Counted from the stretch's first letter, positions 10,735 to 18,957 are shown. The stretch: DNA of 64,000 bases from Kitasatospora sp. SUK 42 (GCF_015776785.2 NZ_LFMD02000002.1:1291345-1355344), one strand, 5' to 3'. Program-made: numbers and translations. The notes: a model not told the origin generated them from the letters alone.

Positions 10735-11319
10735 TCAGGCCTCGGTGGCCTCGGCCTCGGCGGCCTCCTCGGCCGGGGCGGCCTGGGCGGCGATGACCTG
10801 CAGCACGACGGCGTCGGCCTCGACGGCCAGCGAGACGCCGGCCGGCAGGACGATGTCCTTGGCCTGGACGGAGGCACCGGCCTCCAGGCCCTCGACGGAG
10901 ACGGTGACGGCCTCGGGCAGGTGGGTGGCCTCGGCCTCGATCGGCAGGGCCTGCAGGACGTGCTCCAGCAGGTTGCCACCGGCGGCCAGCTCGCCCTCGG
11001 TGTGGACCGGAACCTCGACGGTGACCTTCTCGCCGCGCTTCACCAGCAGCAGGTCGACGTGCTCGATGGTGCGCTTGATGGCCTCGCGCTGGACGGCCTT
11101 CGGCAGCACGTACTCGTCCTTGCCCTCGATCGGCACGACCAGCAGGGCGTTCGGGGTCTTCAGGGCCATCATCAGGTCGTGGCCGGGCAGGTTCAGGTGA
11201 ACCGGGGCGTGGCCGTGGCCGTAGACGACACCGGGGACGAAGCCGGCGCGGCGGGCGCGGCGGGCGGCACCCTTGCCGAACTCGGTACGGGTCTCAGCGG
11301 CAAGGCGGATCTCGGACAC
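10735..11319 (-). CDS. rplY: 50S ribosomal protein L25 / general stress protein Ctc
   Basis: 194 aa from GTG 11319, preceded by GAGGAG. It binds 5S rRNA in the large subunit. The N-terminal L25 domain (IRLAAETRTEFGKGAARRARRAGFVPGVVYG) and the C-terminal TL5/Ctc-type beta domain (~100-180) are both present, with the acidic Ala/Glu tail common in actinobacteria. The long form matches the CTC-type L25. Between it and prs lie a terminator and a second hairpin (11421-11451), so its leader may be regulated separately. Confidence 0.96.
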   Translation of the reverse strand: MSEIRLAAETRTEFGKGAARRARRAGFVPGVVYGHGHAPVHLNLPGHDLMMALKTPNALLVVPIEGKDEYVLPKAVQREAIKRTIEHVDLLLVKRGEKVTVEVPVHTEGELAAGGNLLEHVLQALPIEAEATHLPEAVTVSVEGLEAGASVQAKDIVLPAGVSLAVEADAVVLQVIAAQAAPAEEAAEAEATEA

Positions 11320-11420
11320 GACTGCACTCCTCGTGAAGACTGGCGCGGGGGTGCAGGGACGCGAAAAACCGCCGGGACCACACCCTCAGTACGTTGGGGG
11401 TCGCTCGGCGGCAACGGCTT

Positions 11421-11451
11421 CTGCCGGTGGACGGGATTCCACCACCGGCAG
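11421..11451 (-). promoter_or_regulatory. Hairpin in the rplY leader region
   Basis: CTGCCGGTGG (11421-11430) and CCACCGGCAG (11442-11451) form a perfect 10-bp inverted repeat with an 11-nt loop. It lies ~100 bp upstream of rplY and downstream of the prs terminator. It could be a second terminator, an attenuator or an L25-binding leader structure; the sequence does not decide. Confidence 0.5.
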
Positions 11452-11553
11452 CGCGTCGATCACGGAGTCGGCGCCCGTCCAGCGGGCACACGGCATCCCT
11501 CGCCGAGCAGTTTCACGAGTCTAACCGCACCGGTGCCCTCCCGTGAAATCGGC

Positions 11554-11587
11554 GGCGGCCCCGGACCGTGGAGGTACCGGGGCCGCC
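11554..11587 (-). terminator. Terminator after prs
   Basis: GGCGGCCCCGG (11554-11564) pairs perfectly with CCGGGGCCGCC (11577-11587) around a 12-nt loop, 14 bp past the prs stop. Confidence 0.85.
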
Positions 11588-11601
11588 TGCGCGGGGCTTC
11601 G

Positions 11602-12579
11602 TCAGTGCACGCCCTCGAAGAGGCTGGTGACCGAGCCCTCCTCGAAGACCTCGCGGATCGCGGCCGCGATCGACGGGGCGATCGACAGCGTGGTGATCTT
11701 GTCCAGCTGGAGCTCCGCCGGGGTGGGCAGCGTGTTGGTGAACACGAACTCGCTCACCCGCGAGTTCTTCAGCCGGTCCGCGGCCGGGCCGGAGAGCACG
11801 CCGTGGGTGGCGGCCACCACGACGTCCGCGGCGCCGTTGTCGAACAGCGCGTCGGCCGCGGCGCAGATGGTGCCGGCGGTGTCGATCATGTCGTCGACCA
11901 GGACGCAGACCCGGTCCTGGACGTCACCGACGACGTCGGCCGACAGGATGGTGTTGGCCTGGGTGATGTCGCGGCGCTTGTGGATGATCGCCAGCGGGGC
12001 GTCCAGCCGGTCGCACCACTGGTCGGCGACCTTCACGCGGCCGGCGTCCGGGGAGACGACGGTCAGCTTGTCGCGGTCCACCTTCCCGCCGATGTAGTCC
12101 GCCAGCAGCGGCAGCGCGAACAGGTGGTCCACCGGGCCGTCGAAGAAGCCCTGGATCTGCGCGGTGTGCAGGTCCACGGCCATCAGGCGGTCGGCGCCGG
12201 CCTGACGCAGCAGGTCGGCGACCAGGCGGGCGGAGATGGGCTCGCGGCCGAGGTGCTTCTTGTCCTGGCGGGCGTACCCGTAGAACGGCAGGATCGCGGT
12301 GATGCTCTTGGCGGAGGCCCGCTTCAGCGCATCGATCATGATCAGCTGTTCCATGATCCACTGGTTGATGGGAGCCGTGTGGCTCTGCATCACGAAGCAG
12401 TCCGCGCCGCGCGCCGACTCCAGGAAGCGGACGTAGATCTCGCCGTTGGCGAAGTCCAGGGCCTTGGTCGGGACCAGCTCCGTCCCCAGTGCCGCGGCCA
12501 CCTCCCTCGCCAGTTCCGGGTGGGCACGGCCGGAGAAGAGCTTCAGTTTCTTCTCACCCGACGTCGTGATCCCGCTCAC
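11602..12579 (-). CDS. prs: Ribose-phosphate diphosphokinase (PRPP synthetase)
   Basis: 325 aa from GTG 12579 (GAGGAG 8 nt upstream). The frame opens further upstream, but this start gives the family's usual length. It makes PRPP from ribose-5-phosphate and ATP for nucleotide, His and Trp synthesis. Visible motifs: KLKLFSGRAHPELA, FANGEIYVRF, ILPFYGYARQDKK (ATP loop), the flexible loop, and the PRPP-binding CVLVDDMIDTAGT. It lies directly downstream of glmU in the same direction, a long-conserved actinobacterial pairing. Confidence 0.97.
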   Translation of the reverse strand: MSGITTSGEKKLKLFSGRAHPELAREVAAALGTELVPTKALDFANGEIYVRFLESARGADCFVMQSHTAPINQWIMEQLIMIDALKRASAKSITAILPFYGYARQDKKHLGREPISARLVADLLRQAGADRLMAVDLHTAQIQGFFDGPVDHLFALPLLADYIGGKVDRDKLTVVSPDAGRVKVADQWCDRLDAPLAIIHKRRDITQANTILSADVVGDVQDRVCVLVDDMIDTAGTICAAADALFDNGAADVVVAATHGVLSGPAADRLKNSRVSEFVFTNTLPTPAELQLDKITTLSIAPSIAAAIREVFEEGSVTSLFEGVH

Positions 12580-12782
12580 TGCACCGTCTCCTCGCGTTGC
12601 TGACGCTGAACCCCTCCCCCGGTGGGTGGGCAGGGCAGCCCGCACCCACGGGGGATCAGGGAATTGTCGGTACGCCCGGACACGGGCGGTAAGGCCCAGT
12701 GGCGCACGTATGTCCCCAAGGTTACGCGCCCGCGCAGAAACCGTCCGCCTCGGGACCGTTCGGCGGGCTCCCGCCCGGCCCG

Positions 12783-14237
12783 TCAGGCCTCGGCGGCCCC
12801 GTCCGTCGCAGCCTTCGCGGCCTGCGCGGATACCGTTCCGGGGCGCTTGCGCTCGACCCAGCCCTCGATGTTGCGCTGCTGCGCGCGGTTCACGCCGAGT
12901 GCGCCAGCCGGCACGTCGCTGGTGATCACCGAGCCCGCGCCGGTGTAAGCGCCGTCACCGACGGTGACCGGAGCGATGAACATGTTGTCCGAACCGGTCC
13001 GGCAGTGCGCGCCGATGACCGTCCGGTGCTTGTTCACGCCGTCGTAGTTCACGGTGACCGAGGCCGCGCCGATGTTGGTGCCCTCGCCGATCGTGGCGTC
13101 GCCGATGTAGGACAGGTGCGGCACCTTGGCGCCCTCGCCCAGCTCGGAGTTCTTCACCTCGACGTAGGTGCCGACCTTCGCCTTGCGGGCCAGCTTGGCG
13201 CCCGGCCGCAGGTAGGCGTACGGACCGGCCATGGCCAGCTCGCCGATCTCGGCGCGGTCGGCCGTGGTGTTGCTCACACGGGCGCCGGCGCCGACCAGGG
13301 TGTCCTTCAGCGTCGAGTTCGGCCCCACCTCGGCGCCCTCGCCCAGGTGGGTGGCACCCTGCAGCTGGGTGTTCGGCAGCACGACGGCGTCCGGCTCGTA
13401 CGTCACCTGCACGTCGAACCAGGTGGTCGCCGGGTCCACCACGGTGACGCCCTCGCGCATCGCCCGCTCCAGCAGGCGGTCGTTGAGCAGCCGACGGGCC
13501 TGCGCCAGCTGGACCCGGTCGTTGATGCCCAGGATGTCCCGGTGGTCCTCGGCGACCACGGCACCCACCCGGTGACCCGCCTTGCGCAGGATCTCCAGGG
13601 TGTCGGTCAGGTACTCCTCGCCCTGCGAGTTGTCCGTGGTGAGCTCGCCCAGCGCCTCGACCAGCAGCTTGGCGTCGAAGGCGAAGACGCCGGAGTTGAT
13701 CTCGGTGATCGCGCGCTGGGTGGCGCTGGCGTCCCGCTCCTCGACGATCGCGGCGACGGTGCCGTCCTCGTCCCGCAGGATCCGGCCGTAGCCGAAGGGC
13801 TCGGGGACGACGGCGGTCAGCACGGTGACGCCGTTCTGCTGCGCCTCGTGCGCGTCCGCCAGCCGGCGCAGGGTCTCGCCGGTCAGCAGCGGCGAGTCAC
13901 CGGCGGTGACGATCACCGTGCCGTCCAGCACCACGCCGTCCGCGGCCAGCACGTCCAGCGCGGTGCGCACCGCGTGTCCGGTGCCGTTCTGCTCCTCCTG
14001 CACCGCGGTGCGCGCCGCCGGGTAGTGCTCCGTCAGGTGCGCCACGACCAGCTCGCGCTGGTGGCCGACCACCACGACCAGCTGGCCCGGCGTCAGTTCA
14101 CCGGCCGCCGACACCGCGTGGCCCACCAGCGAGCGCCCGCACACCTCGTGCAGCACCTTGGGCAGCTTGTTCGACTTCATCCGGGTCCCGCCACCGGCGG
14201 CGAGCACGACAACGGCGGCAAGCGAATTGGCACCCAT
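12783..14237 (-). CDS. glmU: Bifunctional UDP-N-acetylglucosamine diphosphorylase / glucosamine-1-phosphate N-acetyltransferase
   Basis: 484 aa, ATG with GAGGAG upstream. The N-terminal pyrophosphorylase domain (VVLAAGGGTRMKSNKLPKVL, residues ~9-28) and C-terminal left-handed beta-helix acetyltransferase (hexapeptide-like ...IGEGTNIGAASVTVNYDGVNKHRTVIG) are complete. It catalyses the last two steps to UDP-GlcNAc, the precursor of peptidoglycan. The final ~30 residues (RPGTVSAQAAKAATDGAAEA) are an Ala-rich tail usual in streptomycetes. tRNA-Gln lies 143 bp upstream in the same direction. Confidence 0.97.
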   Translation of the reverse strand: MGANSLAAVVVLAAGGGTRMKSNKLPKVLHEVCGRSLVGHAVSAAGELTPGQLVVVVGHQRELVVAHLTEHYPAARTAVQEEQNGTGHAVRTALDVLAADGVVLDGTVIVTAGDSPLLTGETLRRLADAHEAQQNGVTVLTAVVPEPFGYGRILRDEDGTVAAIVEERDASATQRAITEINSGVFAFDAKLLVEALGELTTDNSQGEEYLTDTLEILRKAGHRVGAVVAEDHRDILGINDRVQLAQARRLLNDRLLERAMREGVTVVDPATTWFDVQVTYEPDAVVLPNTQLQGATHLGEGAEVGPNSTLKDTLVGAGARVSNTTADRAEIGELAMAGPYAYLRPGAKLARKAKVGTYVEVKNSELGEGAKVPHLSYIGDATIGEGTNIGAASVTVNYDGVNKHRTVIGAHCRTGSDNMFIAPVTVGDGAYTGAGSVITSDVPAGALGVNRAQQRNIEGWVERKRPGTVSAQAAKAATDGAAEA

Positions 14238-14380
14238 GCGGGGAGGCTCCTCGGTAGGTTCACAGAGAGGGCAGAGCAGGCCCGGCCCGGACCCAGGCCG
14301 GTCGCCATTCGCACAGTCCGCCGAGCAGCACCGACAATACCGGCGCTGGGGGAAACGCCCGAACCCGAGGCGTGTAGAGG

Positions 14381-14451
14381 CTCCGCCGCTAGGATTCGAA
14401 CCCAGACAAAGGCCTCCAAAGGGCCCTGTGCTGCCATTACACCACGGCGGA
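14381..14451 (-). tRNA. tRNA-Gln (anticodon TTG)
   Basis: Reading the minus strand, the acceptor stem TCCGCCG/CGGCGGA, D-arm GTGTAATGGCAGCAC, anticodon stem GGGCC/GGCCT with loop CTTTGGA (anticodon TTG), and T-arm CTGGG-TTCGAAT-CCTAG all fold. The discriminator is G; CCA is not encoded. Confidence 0.95.
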
Positions 14452-14624
14452 CAGTCCTGTCAGACCCTACCCGAGTCGACCCGTCCGTGGGTATCAACTG
14501 CCCCGATCCGCAGGCTCGAATCCGCCGCGGCCGCTCGAACGTCCGGGGCCGGGGGTTCATCCATCCAGTCGGGTGAATTCACTCAAGCGCCGCGCGGCGG
14601 TGTGTTCCCCTGGACACGGAGCGC

Positions 14625-14644
14625 AACCTACGATGCCGTAGGTT
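14625..14644. promoter_or_regulatory. Operator palindrome upstream of desaturase gene
   Basis: AACCTACG-ATGC-CGTAGGTT is a perfect 8-bp inverted repeat with a 4-bp spacer, 55 bp before the desaturase ATG. A further half-site-like CGTAGG follows at ~14652. Its size and symmetry suit a TetR-family dimer. The adjacent co-directional TetR gene (15763-16554) is the natural candidate (inference). Confidence 0.75.
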
Positions 14645-14698
14645 ACGCCAACGTAGGCTCCGCTCTCTCCCGTTCCGGGACGCCGCAAAGGGACGCCC

Positions 14699-15736
14699 AT
14701 GACCATCCAGGCAGGCGAGGGGCGCGCGGGGACCGCCGCGCAGCATCCCGCCCACTCCCCCGATCCCGACGCCGACACCACCGCCGGGACCGCCGGCGCC
14801 GAACCGGTCGGCGCCACCGCCGCCACCCGGCTGTCCGCCACCCGCGGCGGAGAGAAGCAGGGCTTCGCCGAGCGGATCGCCCTCGCACTGTTCATCCTCG
14901 TGCCGTTCTCCGCGCTGGTGGCCGCCGTACCGGTGGCCTGGGGCCGGGGCCTGGGGTGGACGGACGTGGCGGTCACCGTCGCCATGTACTTCCTCACCTG
15001 TCACGGCGTCACCGTCGGGTACCACCGCTACTTCACCCACGGCGCCTTCAAGGCGAACCGCCCGATGCGCCTGGCGCTGGCGATCGCCGGCAGCCTGGCG
15101 GTCGAGGGCCCGCTGGTGCGCTGGGTGGCCGACCACCGCAAGCACCACCGTTTCAGCGACAAGGACGGCGACCCGCACTCGCCCTGGCGCTACGGGGAGA
15201 GCGTTCCCGCGCTGGTCAAGGGCCTGTGGTGGGCGCACATGGGCTGGATGTTCGACGAGGAGCAGACCCCTCAGGTCAAGTACGCCCCGGACCTGGTCCG
15301 CGATCCGGCCATGAGGCGGATCTCCCGGCTGTTCTGGCTCTGGACGACCATCTCGCTGCTGCTGCCCGCACTGATCGGCGGCCTGGTGAGCCTGTCCTGG
15401 GAGGGTGCGCTGTCCGCCTTCTTCTGGGGCTCGCTGGTCCGGGTCGCGCTGCTGCACCACGTCACCTGGTCGATCAACTCGATCTGCCACGCCGTCGGCC
15501 GGCGTCCGTTCCGCTCCCGGGACCGCTCCGGCAACGTCTGGTGGCTCGCGGTGCTGTCCTGCGGCGAGTCCTGGCACAACCTGCACCACGCCGACCCGAC
15601 CGCCGCCCGGCACGGGGTGCTGCGCGGGCAGATCGACTCCTCGGCCCGGCTGATCCGCTGGTTCGAGCTGGCCGGCTGGGTCCGGGACGTCCGCTGGCCG
15701 GACGCGCAGCGGATCGCCGCCCGCCGCGCCGCATGA
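14699..15736 (+). CDS. Acyl-CoA / fatty acid delta-9-type desaturase
   Basis: 345 aa, ATG with AAGGGAC upstream. The three diiron histidine boxes of membrane desaturases are complete: HRYFTH (109-114), HRKHH (146-150) and HNLHH (293-297), set between paired hydrophobic segments (~58-100, ~215-260). The first ~50 residues are a disordered Ala/Asp/Pro-rich extension. It introduces a double bond in acyl chains in the membrane and so adjusts fluidity. The TetR gene follows directly: an ATG at 15733 overlaps the stop as ATGA. A strong palindrome upstream suggests repressor control. Confidence 0.93.
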   Translation: MTIQAGEGRAGTAAQHPAHSPDPDADTTAGTAGAEPVGATAATRLSATRGGEKQGFAERIALALFILVPFSALVAAVPVAWGRGLGWTDVAVTVAMYFLTCHGVTVGYHRYFTHGAFKANRPMRLALAIAGSLAVEGPLVRWVADHRKHHRFSDKDGDPHSPWRYGESVPALVKGLWWAHMGWMFDEEQTPQVKYAPDLVRDPAMRRISRLFWLWTTISLLLPALIGGLVSLSWEGALSAFFWGSLVRVALLHHVTWSINSICHAVGRRPFRSRDRSGNVWWLAVLSCGESWHNLHHADPTAARHGVLRGQIDSSARLIRWFELAGWVRDVRWPDAQRIAARRAA

Positions 15737-15762
15737 GGCGGCGCTTCCAGCATGATGTAGGG

Positions 15763-16554
15763 GTGAACGGGAGCAGCGCAGACAGCACAGGCGGTCACCA
15801 CAGCACGCGGACGGACGCGGCGCCCGGAACGGCGCCGGCCCGTCCGCAGGCCGCTGCACCGGCGAGCGGGGCCGCCCACGGGGGTGCCGAACGGAGCACG
15901 GAGGGGGCCGCGGGCGCGGCCGCCCCGCGCCGCAGGGGCGGCCGGGTCCGGATGACCGGCAAGCAGCGCCGGGAGCAGCTGCTGGAGATCGGCCGGACGG
16001 TCTTCGCGGAGCGCGGCTACGACGGCACCTCGGTGGAGGAGATCGCCGAGCGCGCCGGGGTGTCGAAGCCCGTGGTGTACGAGCACTTCGGGGGCAAGGA
16101 GGGGCTGTACGCGGTGGTGGTGGACCGCGAGATGCAGCTGCTGCTGGACATGGTGACGGGGGCCCTCACCGGCGGGCACTCGCGCGAGCTGCTGGAGCAG
16201 GCCGCGTTCGCCCTGATGGACTACATCGACACCTCGACGGACGGCTTCCGGATCCTCGTCCGGGACTCCCCGGTGGCCCAGTCGACCGGCACCTTCGCCT
16301 CGCTGATCAGCGACATCGCCACCCAGGTCGAGGACATCCTGGGCCTGGAGTTCAAGTCCCGGGGCTTCGACGCCCGGCTGGCGCCGATGTACTCGCAGAT
16401 GCTGGTCGGGATGGTCGCGCTGACCGGCCAGTGGTGGCTGGAGGTCCGCAAGCCGGACAAGGCGACGGTGGCGGCGCACCTGGTGAACCTGGCCTGGCAC
16501 GGGCTGGAGGGGCTGGAGCGGCACCCCAGGCTGGTCGGCGAGCGCAGGGCCTGA
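15763..16554 (+). CDS. TetR-family transcriptional regulator
   Basis: 263 aa from GTG 15763. An in-frame ATG at 15733 overlaps the desaturase stop and is an alternative. CATGAT seven bases before the GTG could be a -10 box for a leaderless transcript. A disordered ~60-residue N-terminus precedes the TetR HTH (RREQLLEIGRTVFAERGYDGTSVEEIAERAGVSKPVVYEHFGGKEGLYAVVV, ~68-118) and an all-helical ligand domain. The HTH sequence and location behind a desaturase indicate a fatty-acid/membrane-lipid responsive repressor acting at the palindrome at 14625-14644 (inference). The ligand could be an acyl-CoA. Confidence 0.9.
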   Translation: MNGSSADSTGGHHSTRTDAAPGTAPARPQAAAPASGAAHGGAERSTEGAAGAAAPRRRGGRVRMTGKQRREQLLEIGRTVFAERGYDGTSVEEIAERAGVSKPVVYEHFGGKEGLYAVVVDREMQLLLDMVTGALTGGHSRELLEQAAFALMDYIDTSTDGFRILVRDSPVAQSTGTFASLISDIATQVEDILGLEFKSRGFDARLAPMYSQMLVGMVALTGQWWLEVRKPDKATVAAHLVNLAWHGLEGLERHPRLVGERRA

Positions 16555-16590
16555 ACCCGGCCACGGGTTCTCACCGCCCGGCCCTGATCC

Positions 16591-17382
16591 TCACCGTCTG
16601 GCCCCCACCGCGAAGATCCGCCGGAACGGGAAGACCGTCCCGTGCGGCCCGGCCGGGTAGGCCTCGCGCAGCAGCCGCCCGTACTCGGCGAGGAAGGCGG
16701 CCCGTTCGGCCGGGTCAGCGAGCCGGGTGAGGACGGGGCGCAGTGCGGTGCCCTTGACCCACTCCAGCACCGGGTCCGGCCCCGGGAGCAGGGTGAGGTA
16801 GGTGGTCTCCCAGACGTCCGGGAGGCAGTCGGCGGCGGCGAGGGCGTCGAGGTAGCGCTCGGGCGGGTGGACGCCCGCGCGGTCGGCGTCGGATCCCAGG
16901 GTGTCGCGCCAGCGGGTGCTGCGGCGCAGGTCGGCCAGCAGGGTGTGACTGGGGGCGTCGAAGTTGCCGGGCACCTGGAAGGCGACCGTTCCGCCCGGAC
17001 GCAGTGCGGCGGCCCAGCGCGGGACGAGGTCGAGGTGGCCGTCGATCCACTGGAGGGTGGCGTTGGAGACGATCAGGTCGGGCCGGGCCGGGGCCGGGTC
17101 GTAGTCACGGGCGTCGGCGAGCAGGTAGTCGGCGGTGGGCTCGCCCTCGGTGCGGGCGGTGGCGAGCATCGGGGCGGAGTTGTCGACGCCGGTGATCCGG
17201 GCGTGCGGCCAGCGTTCGCGCAGTACGGCGGTGGAGTTGCCGGGGCCGCAGCCGATGTCCAGGATCACGGCGCGGTCCGGATCCGGGAGGGCGGGGACGC
17301 GGGCGAGCAGGTCGTGCAGCGGGCGGGTGCGTTCGTCGGCGAAGCGCAGGTACTGCGCCGGGTCCCAGACTGGGGTGGTCAT
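16591..17382 (-). CDS. tam: Trans-aconitate 2-methyltransferase
   Basis: 263 aa, ATG. A class I SAM-dependent methyltransferase: motif I VILDIGCGPGNST (~40-52), acidic loop ITGVDNSAPML, then DLIVSNATLQWIDGH and VAFQVPGNFDAPSH, diagnostic for Tam. It methylates trans-aconitate, a spontaneous inhibitor of aconitase, so that it no longer blocks the citric acid cycle. It diverges from a MarR-family gene with a 111-bp intergenic region carrying two palindromes. This is the tam/tamR arrangement characterised in S. coelicolor. Confidence 0.95.
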   Translation of the reverse strand: MTTPVWDPAQYLRFADERTRPLHDLLARVPALPDPDRAVILDIGCGPGNSTAVLRERWPHARITGVDNSAPMLATARTEGEPTADYLLADARDYDPAPARPDLIVSNATLQWIDGHLDLVPRWAAALRPGGTVAFQVPGNFDAPSHTLLADLRRSTRWRDTLGSDADRAGVHPPERYLDALAAADCLPDVWETTYLTLLPGPDPVLEWVKGTALRPVLTRLADPAERAAFLAEYGRLLREAYPAGPHGTVFPFRRIFAVGARR

Positions 17383-17397
17383 GGTTCACCTCGAAAG

Positions 17398-17415
17398 TAT
17401 CTCGACATCAAGATA
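17398..17415. promoter_or_regulatory. TamR-type operator, copy 1
   Basis: TATCTCGACATCAAGATA, an imperfect palindrome (TATCT.GA..TC.AGATA), 16 bp upstream of the tam start. Another half-site (ATCTCGATG) follows directly. Confidence 0.75.
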
Positions 17416-17439
17416 TCTCGATGTAGCCTCGCTGGCACA

Positions 17440-17457
17440 TTTCTCGATGTCAAGAGA
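17440..17457. promoter_or_regulatory. TamR-type operator, copy 2
   Basis: TTTCTCGATGTCAAGAGA, the same pattern as copy 1, with centres 42 bp apart (about four helical turns). It lies 37 bp before the MarR gene, so one dimer at each copy could control both divergent promoters. Confidence 0.75.
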
Positions 17458-17493
17458 CTTCACATCGACACATCCACCGATACACTGATCGTC

Positions 17494-17991
17494 ATGGAGG
17501 ACGAGGTCGACAGGCTGGTCGCAGCGTGGCGCCGGGAGCGCCCCGACCTCGACGTGGAGCCGCTTGAGGTGCTGAGTCGGGTCAGCCGGCTCGCCCGGCA
17601 CCTGGACCGCGCCCGCCGCACCGCCTTCGCCGAGCACGGCCTGGAGCCCTGGGAGTTCGACGTCCTGACCGCCCTGCGGCGGGCCGGCTCCCCGTACCAG
17701 CTCTCCCCCGGCCAGCTGCTCACCCAGACCCTGGTCACCTCCGGCACCATGACCAACCGGATCGACCGCCTCACCGGCAAGGGCCTGGTCAAGCGCCTGC
17801 CCGACCCCGACGACCGGCGCGGCGTCCTGGTCCGCCTCACCGACGACGGCCGCGACCGCGCCGACCAGGCGCTCGCCGGCCTGCTCGCCCACGAACGCGA
17901 ACTGCTCGCCCAGCTCAGCTCCGACCAGCGGGGCGAACTCGCCGGCCTGCTGCGGCTGTTGGTCGCGCCGTTCGACAACATCCCGGGCTAG
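17494..17991 (+). CDS. tamR: MarR-family regulator TamR
   Basis: 165 aa, ATG. A winged helix with the MarR pattern: FDVLTALRRAGSPYQLSPGQLLTQTLVTSGTMTNRIDRLTGKGLVKRLPDPDDRRGVLVRLTDDG (~54-118), flanked by dimerisation helices. Divergence from tam and the paired palindromes identify it as the TamR orthologue. TamR is known to respond to trans-aconitate and related citric-acid-cycle intermediates and to derepress tam and some TCA genes. It should repress both itself and tam here. Confidence 0.9.
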   Translation: MEDEVDRLVAAWRRERPDLDVEPLEVLSRVSRLARHLDRARRTAFAEHGLEPWEFDVLTALRRAGSPYQLSPGQLLTQTLVTSGTMTNRIDRLTGKGLVKRLPDPDDRRGVLVRLTDDGRDRADQALAGLLAHERELLAQLSSDQRGELAGLLRLLVAPFDNIPG

Positions 17992-18024
17992 TGCCAGCCG
18001 TGCGGGCCCCGCGGGTTCCGCCTC

Positions 18025-18957
18025 TCACCCCCGTTCGGACACCCCCGCCACCGACGACGGTGGCGGCAGGGCCGGCTCGGCGGGGCTGACCCCGGCCCGG
18101 CGGGCGACCGCGACGGCGGCCAGCGTGGAGTGCACCCCGAGCTTGCCGAGCACGTTCTGCATGTGGGTGCGGACGGTGTGCGGCGACAGGTAGAGCCGTT
18201 CCGCGACCGCCTGCCGGCCCAGGCCCGCGACCATGCAGCGCAGGATCTGCTTCTCCCGAGGGGTGAGGGTGTCCACCAGCCGCTCGCTCTCGGTGCGGTC
18301 CCGCCGGGCGGTGGTGAGCTCGCGGATCACCCCGGTGAGCAGCGCGGGCGGCAGGTGCGTCTCGTCCCGCAGCACGCCCCGCACCACGGCGAGCAGCCGG
18401 GCCAGCGAACTCTCCTTCGCCACCCAGCCGGTGGCACCCGCGTGCAGGGCCCGGGCCGCGCGGTGCGGGTCGTCGGCGGCGGCCAGGACGACGGCGCGCA
18501 GCCCCGGGTGGGCACGGCGGAGCCGGCCGAGCAGGGTGATCCCGTCGGGCGGCGGGCTGGCGGGTCTGAGCTGATCGGCCCGCAGCTGCTCCGCCCTCAG
18601 CTGGTCGGCCCGCAACTGGTCCGCCGGGCGGGCGACGGACGGCGGCGCCCCGCCCGGAACCCCCGGACGCCGGGGCGACGGCACCGCCGGACCCGGGCGG
18701 CGCCGGGCCTCCTCGGCCGTCTCGGTGCCCGACCGCTGCCGGGCGGCCGCACCGGCGGCCTCGGCCCCCAGGTCCGCGTCGATCAGTGCCACGTCGTAGG
18801 CCCGCCCCTCGGAGGCCGCGCGCTCCAGCGCCCGCTCCGCGGCGGCCGCGCTGCCGGCCGCGCCGACCTCCACGTCGGGCTCGGCGGCGAGCGCCGCAGC
18901 CAGTGCCTCGGCGAAGATCCGGTGGTCGTCGACCACCAGGACCCGGATCCGCCCCAT
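18025..18957 (-). CDS. LuxR-family response regulator with insert in receiver domain
   Basis: 310 aa from ATG 18957. The N-terminal half of a receiver is present (IRVLVVDDHRIFAEAL; phospho-acceptor D60 in DVALIDADL). A ~73-residue low-complexity insert (~65-137) interrupts it, ending in four ADQLR/AEQLR repeats. The rest of the receiver then resumes (DGITLLGRLRRAHPGLRAVVLAA ... GATGWVAKES, conserved K181). The LuxR HTH is at ~235-290 (LTPREKQILRCMVAGLGRQAVAERLYLSPHTVRTHMQNVLGKLGV). Helix-turn-helix and acceptor Asp/Lys are intact, so phospho-signalling is possible. No kinase gene is adjacent. The insert lies between beta-3 and alpha-3, an unusual place for one. Confidence 0.85.
   Translation of the reverse strand: MGRIRVLVVDDHRIFAEALAAALAAEPDVEVGAAGSAAAAERALERAASEGRAYDVALIDADLGAEAAGAAARQRSGTETAEEARRRPGPAVPSPRRPGVPGGAPPSVARPADQLRADQLRAEQLRADQLRPASPPPDGITLLGRLRRAHPGLRAVVLAAADDPHRAARALHAGATGWVAKESSLARLLAVVRGVLRDETHLPPALLTGVIRELTTARRDRTESERLVDTLTPREKQILRCMVAGLGRQAVAERLYLSPHTVRTHMQNVLGKLGVHSTLAAVAVARRAGVSPAEPALPPPSSVAGVSERG
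18571..18627 (-). repeat. 15-bp in-frame tandem repeat in regulator gene
   Basis: About four degenerate 15-bp units (CTGATCGGCCCGCAG-type on the plus strand) encode the five-residue repeat R-A-D/E-Q-L on the minus strand, inside the receiver insert of the LuxR-type regulator. Confidence 0.85.

Noticed and set aside
10618..12603. Rightward open frame opposite rplY and prs
   Set aside because: It crosses two real genes, two terminators and their gaps, and its translation is compositionally biased.
14381..14451. tRNA-Gln as an integration site
   Set aside because: No integrase gene and no duplicated 3' tRNA segment is seen in the window.
12699..14576. Long rightward open frame opposite glmU
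   Set aside because: Low-complexity Val/Gly/Arg/His translation without a domain; glmU explains the strand.
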